From NCBI GenBank assembly GCA_022705465.1, contig JAKJEK010000019.1, forward strand, positions 1 to 10,411: 10,411 nucleotides of DNA. Reading direction: 5' to 3'. This DNA comes from Patescibacteria group bacterium. Lineage in GTDB: Bacteria > Patescibacteriota > UBA1384 > XYA2-FULL-43-10 > 1-14-0-10-43-13. Numbering within the stretch: the first letter of the stretch is position 1; every line of letters starts with the position of its first letter. The position numbers and the translations under genes are program-made. This document shows positions 1-6,092 of the stretch, one piece after another. Under the pieces are notes generated by a model, which saw nothing but the letters and a program-made list of their open reading frames with translations, was not told the origin of the DNA and did not search any database.

Positions 1-610
1 CACGGTTTATCAAACCGAAGGTAGAAAGTATAACTTTGCTATTGAGACCCAAGCCTTTTTTGACATTGCTCTTTTCATCGAATCGAACGTTCGGGACACC
101 GTGAGGAACGATTTTAATTTTATTTGGGTTAACATCGAAAGTGTCGAGTAGGATTTTTTTTGCGTTCTGGGTCATGACAACGACAGACTCTGACAGGTCA
201 ATAATGCGCTGGGTAAGCTTATACCGATGTTCACGGTGCTCCCTGAGAACAGAGTGGAAGCTGGTAACTACCGGCTTGTTAACATTTTCCAAAAAGGCCA
301 AAATATAATCACCATCTTTGCCGCCAAAGATGCCGTACTCATGCTGAAGACTTATAACCTCGATAGAACTACGATTAACATGGTCGGCAGCCCGGACATA
401 AGATTGTTTGTCGAATTGATCAATCTCAAATACTACTTTGTCCGAGTAAGGATAGTTGCCGATCTCATCGCTCACCGCAATTACTTTACTGGCGTTTTCA
501 ACATACAAATTGTCGAAAGTGCGCACCAGCGCTTTAGCAAACGTGGCGATTCCACATTCCCTGGGAGGATAGGTGGTTAAAAACGCAATTTCGATTTTTG
601 ATTTATCCAT
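1..610 (-). CDS. GT4-family glycosyltransferase, N-terminal part (truncated by window edge)
   Basis: This is the first 203 codons of a GT-B fold glycosyltransferase of family GT4, which moves a sugar from a nucleotide-sugar donor onto a glycan or lipid acceptor, normally in the cytoplasm or at the inner membrane face. I translated it from the minus strand; no stop occurs before the window edge. Visible motifs are TTYPPRECGIATF at residues 12-24 (the N-terminal glycine-containing loop), LQHEYGIFGGKDG at 88-100, VTSFHS at 115-120 and VPHGV at 168-172. From family knowledge, the QHEYGIFGG signature recalls GT4 mannosyltransferase-like proteins, but the donor cannot be read from sequence. The donor-binding C-terminal domain lies outside the window. 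The ATG at 610 follows an AAAGGA Shine-Dalgarno by 8 nt. The gene is co-oriented with the GH130, kinase and galT genes upstream but has its own promoter about 30 bp before the start. Confidence 0.88.
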   Translation of the reverse strand, partial: MDKSKIEIAFLTTYPPRECGIATFAKALVRTFDNLYVENASKVIAVSDEIGNYPYSDKVVFEIDQFDKQSYVRAADHVNRSSIEVISLQHEYGIFGGKDGDYILAFLENVNKPVVTSFHSVLREHREHRYKLTQRIIDLSESVVVMTQNAKKILLDTFDVNPNKIKIVPHGVPNVRFDEKSNVKKGLGLNSKVILSTFGLINR

Positions 611-642
611 AGCAACCATCCTTTACCGCTAATTCGTAGGCA

Positions 643-671
643 AGTATAAACTCTAGTAATCCATGCGACAA
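643..671 (-). promoter_or_regulatory. Sigma-70-type promoter of the GT4 glycosyltransferase gene
   Basis: On the minus strand, a -35 box TTGTCG (666-671, 4 of 6 consensus) lies exactly 17 nt from a -10 box TATACT (643-648, 5 of 6). Transcription would begin near 636 and give a leader of about 26 nt containing the AAAGGA ribosome site. It sits in the 97-bp gap between the GH130 stop and the glycosyltransferase start, the widest gap within the sugar cluster. The glycosyltransferase could therefore be transcribed independently of the galT-led genes. No convincing terminator is seen after GH130, so read-through is also possible. Confidence 0.55.
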
Positions 672-707
672 CATCAAACGAAAAAATTATCGCAACGAAA
701 CCGCATG

Positions 708-1655
708 TTAGCCATGAACCATCTCGCCATGCATGCGTTTAGCGATCTCATAAAACAATCGCTCCCTCTCAATTGTAGCAACACCAATACAGCGATCAGC
801 TGCTCCGTAGTAGACGAAGAACTTATCGTCCTTTTCAACCACACCACAGGTGAAGACCACATTTGGAACCAGGCCTTCCTTCTCGTATGGCTTTTCCGGT
901 TCCAATACCGGTTCCTCGCTACGATACAAAACTTTTGTCGGATCATCAAGGTCCAGCAGAATAATCCCCAAGCGATAGATATTTTGATGATCGGTACCGT
1001 GATAAAACAGCAACCAGCCATGCTCCGTTTTAATTGGCGGTGAGCCGGCACCGATTTTACCGGAATCCCAGGAATTTTTCCTGGTTTTTAACAGAATGCG
1101 ATGATCGTACCAATTTTCCAGATCTTGCGAGTAAGCAATCCAGATGCGATGAAGAATAACATACTGGCCATCAATCATCTCCGGGAAAAGGGCGGCGTCT
1201 TTACTATCAACGCTATGGATAACTACCCCTTGCCGATGGTAAGTGGAGAAATCCTTGGTCGAAATCATAGACACCCTTACCCGCCACGGCGCAAACGAGG
1301 TAGAAAATTGAGAACGCGGAAAAGTGGCGGGGTGGACAGAAGCAGAACAATAGACGATGTAGTAGGTATCGCCAATTCTGGTAATGCGGGGATCTTCACA
1401 TCCTAAACGCTCATATGAATCAAACGGGTCGGACTCAAAAACAGGCACATCGGAAAATCCCTTAAAATTGTACCCATCAGTCGAATAGGCGTACCCAAAC
1501 CTGGAGATGCGATCTCCACCTAGCGCACGATACAACATATGTATTTTTCCGTTATCATTAATAACGGCAGGATTAAAGACTGCTCCAGACTCCCACCAAA
1601 CCCCGGATCTGGGTGAGATGATTGGATTTTTGTCATAGCGTGCAAGCTTGAGCAT
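708..1655 (-). CDS. GH130 family glycoside phosphorylase/hydrolase (PH1107-type glycosidase)
   Basis: A 315-residue five-bladed beta-propeller enzyme of family GH130, close to the usual full length. Characterised members mostly cleave beta-mannosides by phosphorolysis and release mannose-1-phosphate; some are hydrolases. Visible family motifs are WWESGAVFNPA (20-30), GCEDPRIT (85-92, containing the conserved acidic/arginine triplet), KDAALFPEM (152-160), GAGSPPIKTEHGWLLFYHG (202-220), VPNVVFTCG (263-271) and YYGAADRCIGVA (282-293). There is no signal peptide, so it is cytoplasmic. The ATG at 1655 is chosen because GGAGG (1660-1664) lies 4 nt upstream; an in-frame GTG at 1670 would place that Shine-Dalgarno inside the gene. 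It begins 23 bp after the kinase stop, indicating co-transcription. An oddity is that the segment VILHRIWIAYS (166-176) looks about five residues shorter than relatives I recall. Phosphorylase versus hydrolase activity and substrate are not decided. Confidence 0.9.
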   Translation of the reverse strand: MLKLARYDKNPIISPRSGVWWESGAVFNPAVINDNGKIHMLYRALGGDRISRFGYAYSTDGYNFKGFSDVPVFESDPFDSYERLGCEDPRITRIGDTYYIVYCSASVHPATFPRSQFSTSFAPWRVRVSMISTKDFSTYHRQGVVIHSVDSKDAALFPEMIDGQYVILHRIWIAYSQDLENWYDHRILLKTRKNSWDSGKIGAGSPPIKTEHGWLLFYHGTDHQNIYRLGIILLDLDDPTKVLYRSEEPVLEPEKPYEKEGLVPNVVFTCGVVEKDDKFFVYYGAADRCIGVATIERERLFYEIAKRMHGEMVHG

Positions 1656-1659
1656 GTTT

Positions 1660-1664
1660 CCTCC
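1660..1664 (-). promoter_or_regulatory. Ribosome binding site fixing the GH130 start
   Basis: GGAGG on the minus strand, 4 nt before the ATG at 1655. It lies inside the extended open frame that begins at GTG 1670, so it argues for the shorter protein starting MLKLARYDK. Confidence 0.7.
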
Positions 1665-1678
1665 AAGCACTCGAATAT

Positions 1679-2703
1679 TTAACGTAGTAATAATGGCATT
1701 AACGCCGACAAATCGTGTATGGGCTCTTTTTCGATGACGATTTTGTCCAATAGGGTATGATAATAATTAAACCTGGCGTCAATCGTCTCCTTATCCCATT
1801 TTAACTCTTCCGGTTTTTCCGCCCAGGACTGGAGGTGCCAAACCCAATACGGAAAGCGGTTCATGCCATGGAAGACGACCATCGGCACCATAGCACCAAT
1901 AAAGTGTTTTTTCTCTTCTTTGCTCAGGTGATGAACATAAGACTCTCATAAGCTTTCTTTTGCAACTGGGGATACTGCCAAAGCGATAGCCAGATCTTAA
2001 CAAAATCCTCAGCAATGTTGCCCCAGTGTATATGTGCCCAATCAATAATATAGAGTTGCTCTTTGGCGAAAACCAGATTGCCCCAGTGATAATCACCATG
2101 GGCCATAACCAGGTAATCCAGTAACGATGAGCGGTGGCGCTCAAACAGTTCGACGACTTCCTGCTGAAAATTGGGAAAATAAGGCTTTGTCCACTCTTCA
2201 TTTTCAGCAATTTGATCTAGATAAAAATCCAGGGATGGGATCTCGATACCAGCATCAGCAGCATCGCCGAGTCGGACACGGGACATTTCGCGAAGAGCAG
2301 ACAGGGCTTTGCGAGTGCAGAAACTAATCCGGCTCGCGCTATTGGCTCCGAGCGATTCAAAATCCCCAACTACATCACCAGGAATGAGCTCACGTAAATA
2401 CCAGCAGTACGGCTCTTTCTCAGATTCGGTGATGATCGGCGTGCTAAATTGATGGAAGGTGCGACGCGTAAATAATTCGCTAAAAATTATTTCATTTTTT
2501 AAGGTGGCCAGATAGCCATCATCATGGGCAATTAGAATCTTGAAGAACAACTCTTGGTTATTATTGTTACGACACTTGGTGCTATACATCTTGTCTCCCT
2601 GCATCCTGGCTGCTGCCAAGAAATCATGAGGAGACTTATCCGGTACAAGCTTATGATCGTGAAAGATGGCATCAATTTTATCTTCTATGCCTTTGATCAG
2701 CAT
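1679..2703 (-). pseudogene. APH-fold small-molecule kinase, interrupted by a frameshift near the 3' end
   Basis: The first frame (2703 to a TGA at 1924-1926) encodes 259 residues of an aminoglycoside-phosphotransferase-like kinase (APH/choline kinase fold), which transfers ATP phosphate to a small hydroxylated substrate. It shows a likely ATP lysine in ELFFKILI (K56), a hinge-like LRELIPG, the catalytic loop AHGDYHWGN (H202, D204, N209) and the metal-binding IIDW (D221). The C-terminal helices continue in the -1 frame: SYVHHLSKEEKKHFIGAM, then about 67 more residues to a TAA at 1679. The switch must lie between 1924 and 1945; a GAGAG tract (1943-1947) is a natural 2-nt duplication site. If joined, the protein has about 340 residues, a normal length. 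The start overlaps the galT stop by 7 nt, suggesting translational coupling. Beside galT and GH130, a sugar kinase (the anomeric N-acetylhexosamine kinase NahK shares this fold) is more plausible than antibiotic resistance. Catalytic residues are intact, so it may be recently broken, still active, or a sequencing error. Confidence 0.75.
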
Positions 2704-3734
2704 GGGCTATTCCACATGAACATTACTGGTAAGCTTTTCTTTGTCGCCTCTTCGCCGCGCAAGTAGGCGGCGGCGGCTTCCGGAGGCATGACGTTGATAA
2801 TGACATCGCTGCCAATTTCGAATCCGCCATAGGTTGTAACTCTCGGGGTAATCTCAACATGCCAGTGATATGAGGCTGATCCATCAACAATAGTGGGAAG
2901 TGTATGAATATAGAAGTTTAACGATGGGTTATGCAGGACGGTATCCAAGCGGTTCAAGACTGCCATCATGGCATCCGCCAAGTACTCAAGATGTGTGTTT
3001 GTAGCGTGTTCAAACTGGCTCTCGTGACGCCTGGGAATAACCCACGTCTCAAATGGGAAACGCGAAGCGAAAAAATTAATTGCAACAAAAGCATCATTTT
3101 CGTACACCAGCCTGGTTCGCTGCTCTAGCTCATGACTAACCATGTCGCAATACACGCATGAACCGTTAATATCGTAATAGTGTTCAGCGCCATGCATTTC
3201 CCGACCGACAGTATTGGCGACAATGCCAGAAGCAAACAATTGAGCATGCGGATGAACAACGGATGCACCAGCCTCACCGCCGTGATTATAGATGGGTATT
3301 AAAGAAACAACCTGTTCGTGCTGCTTTATCCACAAAAAACGGTCGCGAATGACTTGAAAAAGATCGGTCGCAACAGTTTTGGAGAATTTGGGTAGAGAGA
3401 GATCGTGATCTTTAACAACTACCACCTCATGATCGCCAGATGAAGGACGGGCGCGATAAAAACCACCTTCAGCATAGTAGCATTTTGTGCTCTCGCCAAG
3501 TTCGTTTTCCTCGAAAGCAGGATAACGATTTTCGATAACATAAACGTGCTCTGACGCTACCTGGCGCACACGTTTGTTTTGTCTGTATTTCTCAGTGCCA
3601 ACACAAAACGGACAGTCGTCTTTGGGGTGGTCATGAGGATTACGCGTTTTAATAAAATCCTGAGGTCGCTTGGCTCGCTCCGGCGCAACCACAACCCAAT
3701 CACCGGTAATAATATTTTGTCGCAGTTCTGGCAC
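2697..3734 (-). CDS. galT: Galactose-1-phosphate uridylyltransferase (GalT-like hexose-1-P nucleotidyltransferase)
   Basis: A 345-residue HIT-superfamily enzyme that exchanges UMP between UDP-glucose and galactose-1-phosphate through a uridylyl-histidine intermediate (Leloir pathway, cytoplasm). Motifs in order: RQNIITGDWVVVAPERAKRP (5-24), the metal-site pair CPFC (C41, C44), NRYPAF (69-74), DH (H110), the active site HPHAQ (161-165) with H163 as nucleophile by alignment to E. coli H166, a second CxxC pair (C193, C196), and SYHWHVEITPR (288-298). The HPHAQ form, instead of HPHGQ, and the second cysteine pair are typical of a divergent bacterial/archaeal branch, so the sugar-1-phosphate used may not be galactose. 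The start is GTG at 3734, preceded by GGAGGAG at 3740-3746. It follows ruvC by 73 bp and overlaps the kinase start by 7 nt, heading the sugar-metabolism genes. Confidence 0.93.
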   Translation of the reverse strand: MPELRQNIITGDWVVVAPERAKRPQDFIKTRNPHDHPKDDCPFCVGTEKYRQNKRVRQVASEHVYVIENRYPAFEENELGESTKCYYAEGGFYRARPSSGDHEVVVVKDHDLSLPKFSKTVATDLFQVIRDRFLWIKQHEQVVSLIPIYNHGGEAGASVVHPHAQLFASGIVANTVGREMHGAEHYYDINGSCVYCDMVSHELEQRTRLVYENDAFVAINFFASRFPFETWVIPRRHESQFEHATNTHLEYLADAMMAVLNRLDTVLHNPSLNFYIHTLPTIVDGSASYHWHVEITPRVTTYGGFEIGSDVIINVMPPEAAAAYLRGEEATKKSLPVMFMWNSPC

Positions 3735-3739
3735 TTTAG

Positions 3740-3746
3740 CTCCTCC
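3740..3746 (-). promoter_or_regulatory. Strong ribosome binding site for the GTG start of galT
   Basis: GGAGGAG on the minus strand lies 5 nt before GTG 3734. No ATG in this frame has comparable support, and the resulting N-terminus MPELRQN matches the GalT family start. Confidence 0.7.
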
Positions 3747-3781
3747 AAACCTAAGTAGGTCAGCTGTTTTGGATACAGTAC

Positions 3782-3811
3782 ACCATAGTTGCGCATATAG
3801 CGCCTTGTTAA
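3782..3811 (-). promoter_or_regulatory. Possible promoter for galT and the sugar genes
   Basis: On the minus strand, TTAACA (3806-3811, 5 of 6 to the -35 consensus) overlaps the ruvC stop and lies 18 nt from TATGGT (3782-3787, 4 of 6 to the -10 consensus), inside the 73-bp ruvC-galT gap. If used, it would separate the sugar genes from the yebC-ruvC transcript. The match is modest and co-transcription with ruvC is equally possible. Confidence 0.3.
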
Positions 3812-4308
3812 TTAGTCAACTGTTGATTTGTCTGGACATGGCAAATGGCAACGGCCAGGGCATCAGCGGCATCATCTGGCTTTGGGCAATGAGAAAGACC
3901 GCAAGTTAGCCGAACCATTTCTTGCACCTGCTTTTTGTCAGCCCGTCCGTAACCGGTTAGAGCCTGTTTAACCTGTAGCGGAGTATATTCAAAAACAGGA
4001 ACCCGATGCTTCATTACCGCAACAACTGCAGCCCCGCGGGCTTGCGCCACGCTCATGACGGTTTTCTGGTTTTTAAAAAAGAATAATTCCTCAATCGCTA
4101 CTTCATCAGGATGGTTTGTATTAACTATATCAGAGATCGCAGAAAATAACATCATTAAGCGCGTTGCAAGCGAATGATTGGATTCAGTACGAACACAACC
4201 GTACTTTAAGACCTTAAGAGCTTGCCCTCTCTGCTCAACTATCCCCCAACCCATTATATTAGTCCCAGGATCAATGCCCAGAACTGTTCGCGTTGCCACT
4301 GCGCTCAT
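3808..4308 (-). CDS. ruvC: Crossover junction endodeoxyribonuclease RuvC
   Basis: RuvC is the homodimeric RNase H-fold nuclease that resolves Holliday junctions by paired nicks during recombination and repair. The 166-residue protein is full length. The four metal-binding acidic residues are all present: D13 in LGIDPGT, E73 in AIEEL, and D146 and D149 in PDDAADALA. Also conserved are NQKTVMSVAQARGAA (80-94) and FEYTPLQVKQALTGYGRADK (106-125), the region matching FEYAARQVKQ in E. coli. The ATG at 4308 is preceded by AGGAAA about 6 nt away. It lies 48 bp downstream of yebC in the same direction, the familiar yebC-ruvC arrangement. It is followed by galT rather than ruvA and ruvB, so the branch-migration helicase must be encoded elsewhere. 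Confidence 0.96.
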   Translation of the reverse strand: MSAVATRTVLGIDPGTNIMGWGIVEQRGQALKVLKYGCVRTESNHSLATRLMMLFSAISDIVNTNHPDEVAIEELFFFKNQKTVMSVAQARGAAVVAVMKHRVPVFEYTPLQVKQALTGYGRADKKQVQEMVRLTCGLSHCPKPDDAADALAVAICHVQTNQQLTN

Positions 4309-4356
4309 AAATATTTCCTATGGAGCATATGGAGTGTGCTCATAAGCGATTGATTA

Positions 4357-5085
4357 CTAGGCCAGATTGGTGTAAACAGAAGTGACATCATCCAGCTCCT
4401 CCAGCCGTTCGATCATGCTGTTAACACTTTCTGCCTTATCTTCTGGAAGCTCAACCGGAGTAGTGGCAACCTGTACAACTTCAGCAGAATCGGTAACAAC
4501 CCCAGCATCCTCAAGAGCTTTCTTAACTGCATGAAGGTTGGAAAAGCCAGTGCGAACAACATAGAAGCCGTCTTCGGAGTCAAAATCTTCCGCACCGGAT
4601 TCGATAATCGCTAGTTCGAGATCTTCGCCTTTAAGACTGTTTTTTTGACCATCAATGGTGATTTCACCAACTTTATTAAACTGATAAGCAACACTACCTG
4701 CTCCAGCGATTGATCCGCCGGCCTTGTTCATAATTGACTTAATCTCAGCAATAGTGCGATTGCGGTTATCGGTCAGGCACTCAATCAGCATGGCTACACC
4801 GTTGGGACCGTAAGCCTCATAAACCACCTCTTCAATCCTGGAGGCGTCACCACCTTCCCCCGTTCCCCGCTTAATGGCCCGATCAATGTTTTCTTTAGGC
4901 ATACTAACCGCTTTGGCGTTGTCGACTGCCATACGAAGCGCGGGGTTGAAATTCGGGTCACCGCTTTTGCCATCTTTGGCGGCAATAGTAATAAGATGAG
5001 CCAATTTAGTAAATATTTTCGCCCGTTTTGCATCAACTGCCGCTTTTTTTCGTTTTGTGGTCGCCCACTTGCTATGTCCAGACAT
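4357..5085 (-). CDS. yebC: YebC/PmpR family protein (TACO1 homologue)
   Basis: A 242-residue DUF28 protein. Family members have been described as DNA-binding transcriptional regulators (PmpR) and, more recently, as ribosome-associated factors that relieve stalling on difficult peptides; the mitochondrial TACO1 is a homologue. Hallmarks are the N-terminal MSGHSKWATTKRKKAAVDAKRAKIF, PKENIDRAIKRGTG, YEAYGPNGVAMLIECLTDNRNRT, GGSIAGAGSVAYQF and the acidic C-terminus. Length and motifs are complete. The ATG at 5085 is chosen because AAAGGAG (5090-5094 core) sits 4 nt upstream and MSGHSKW is the invariant family start; a TTG in the same frame at 5106 is rejected. Its promoter and leader occupy 5086-5199, and it probably forms one transcript with ruvC. 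Confidence 0.96.
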   Translation of the reverse strand: MSGHSKWATTKRKKAAVDAKRAKIFTKLAHLITIAAKDGKSGDPNFNPALRMAVDNAKAVSMPKENIDRAIKRGTGEGGDASRIEEVVYEAYGPNGVAMLIECLTDNRNRTIAEIKSIMNKAGGSIAGAGSVAYQFNKVGEITIDGQKNSLKGEDLELAIIESGAEDFDSEDGFYVVRTGFSNLHAVKKALEDAGVVTDSAEVVQVATTPVELPEDKAESVNSMIERLEELDDVTSVYTNLA

Positions 5086-5110
5086 ACTACTCCTTTCTGC
5101 TCTCAATATG

Positions 5111-5156
5111 AAAAAAGAGGATTGTTTTTGGAGTAATCCCTTCTTTCAGATGAAAG
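5111..5156 (-). promoter_or_regulatory. Two consecutive hairpins in the yebC leader, the second followed by a T-tract
   Basis: Read on the minus strand, the untranslated region holds first a CTTTCA / TGAAAG inverted repeat (5143-5156), then a GGATT / AATCC stem with an 11-nt loop (5119-5139) followed directly by TCTTTTTT (5111-5118). The second resembles a weak intrinsic terminator lying after the predicted yebC promoter and before its ribosome site. It might attenuate yebC-ruvC transcription or end transcripts arriving from comEC and the MBL gene. The stem is only 5-6 bp, so strength is doubtful. Confidence 0.35.
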
Positions 5157-5170
5157 ATCCTATCCAGTTC

Positions 5171-5199
5171 ATCTTACTGGTAAACCGAGTTGTTTTCAA
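5171..5199 (-). promoter_or_regulatory. Sigma-70-type promoter of yebC-ruvC
   Basis: On the minus strand, TTGAAA (5194-5199, 5 of 6) is separated by exactly 17 nt from TAAGAT (5171-5176, 4 of 6). It lies in the 152-bp gap between the MBL gene stop and yebC. The predicted start near 5164 gives a leader of about 80 nt that includes the two hairpins. Confidence 0.5.
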
Positions 5200-5237
5200 G
5201 AGTCGATAAGCCGGAGACAATAATCCTTTGTCGTCAG

Positions 5238-6086
5238 CTAGTGCCGTATCAGTTCGAGTTGCCCTCGGCTAATCCAAAACTCCACGCTACCGTTTTGATC
5301 GGTTCGCCACATAACCGATCGCGTCTCCTCGATGATTGCGAGGGCTTCAGGGTGGGGATGTTTATAGCGATTATCTGCGCCAACCGATATGACAGCATAA
5401 AGTGGCGCCACTTGCTGTAGTAGCGCGGAGTTTGAGGCATTACGGGAACCGTGGTGGGCAATTTTGATGATCTCTGCTCGTATTTTATTTGGCTTGCTGG
5501 CTAGAAGGGCTTGCTGGCTATCGTTTTCTAGATCACCCAGCAAGAGGGCGCACTTTTCGACATAACAAAAACGATTAACAATTGAAATATTGTTTAGATT
5601 AGCCGCACCCTCAGCTTCGTAAGGCCAAAGAAACTCAAGCGTGGCGCCTAAGGGCAGAAAAAGAACATTAGAAGGGTCAGGCACACTGATAGCAATATTC
5701 TGGCTAATTATTCGCCTGATAAATTCGCTATACGTCGGGCTTTCATCGCCCATGTCGTTCATGAATATCCGATCGATCTTATATCGACTGGCGACATGAA
5801 TCAGTCCATTATAATGATCGGCGTGCGGATGAGTCAATATAACCATCTCGATGTGCCGGTCAGAGGGCGGCATAACACGGCCCAGTGCGGTTAAGACACT
5901 ATCATCCGGACCACCATCGATGAGTATTTGGTAGCTGCCGCGCTGGATCAACGCCGCATCGCCTTGTCCTACATCAAAGAAATACAAACTGTATCCATCG
6001 GGGTTCGATCCCCGGATAACCTCTGACCAGACAAAGAACAACAGGAACAGCAATAAGGTTAGAATTATCCTGGTTGCCTTTTGCAT
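5238..6086 (-). CDS. Metallo-beta-lactamase-fold nuclease-like protein, the detached ComEC C-terminal domain
   Basis: A 282-residue protein with one N-terminal membrane helix (about residues 5-21) followed by an MBL-fold domain equivalent to the C-terminal part of ComEC/Rec2. In ComEC this domain is thought to degrade the non-transported DNA strand outside the membrane. Motifs: YFFDVGQGDA (35-44), LIDGGPD (55-61), the metal ligands in THPHADH (H86, H88, D90, H91), NNISIVNRF (165-173), LLGDLE (182-187), AHHGSRN (210-216) and HPHPEAL (243-249). All metal-binding positions appear intact. It lies 6 bp after comEC and in the same reading frame; a possible ribosome site AGGAGA overlaps the comEC 3' end but is 12-13 nt from the ATG, rather far. 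The lone membrane helix would anchor the domain beside the channel. Stand-alone enzymes of this fold exist, but location makes the ComEC partner role most likely. Confidence 0.88.
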   Translation of the reverse strand: MQKATRIILTLLLFLLFFVWSEVIRGSNPDGYSLYFFDVGQGDAALIQRGSYQILIDGGPDDSVLTALGRVMPPSDRHIEMVILTHPHADHYNGLIHVASRYKIDRIFMNDMGDESPTYSEFIRRIISQNIAISVPDPSNVLFLPLGATLEFLWPYEAEGAANLNNISIVNRFCYVEKCALLLGDLENDSQQALLASKPNKIRAEIIKIAHHGSRNASNSALLQQVAPLYAVISVGADNRYKHPHPEALAIIEETRSVMWRTDQNGSVEFWISRGQLELIRH

Positions 6087-6092
6087 GTGTAT

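Noticed and set aside
611..707. A CATGCG / CGCATG inverted repeat with a T-rich segment between the GH130 and glycosyltransferase genes, considered as a terminator.
   Set aside because: The arms are 6 bp and more than 30 nt apart with the T-run inside the loop rather than after the stem, which is not terminator geometry.
663..1051. Open frames of about 125 codons on both strands overlapping the GH130 gene.
   Set aside because: They lie within the strongly supported GH130 coding frame and encode nothing recognisable.
1888..1894. AAAAAAC slippery heptamer on the minus strand within the kinase gene, suggestive of programmed -1 frameshifting.
   Set aside because: It lies downstream of the first-frame TGA (1924-1926), so ribosomes in the first frame stop before reaching it. 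It also reads in the already shifted frame.
1791..2210. A 139-codon minus-strand frame spanning the kinase frameshift region.
   Set aside because: It is the third frame; the kinase motifs before and after the break lie in the other two frames, and this one shows no conserved motif.
1924..2703. Annotation of the APH-fold protein as an aminoglycoside resistance enzyme.
   Set aside because: The fold is shared by many sugar, choline and homoserine kinases. The neighbours are sugar-metabolism genes and there is no mobile-element context.
4325..4345. Tandem CTCCATA copies and a GAGCA/TGCTC inverted repeat in the yebC-ruvC gap.
   Set aside because: Arms and repeat units are very short, with no T-tract and no link to a known regulatory element; compatible with chance.
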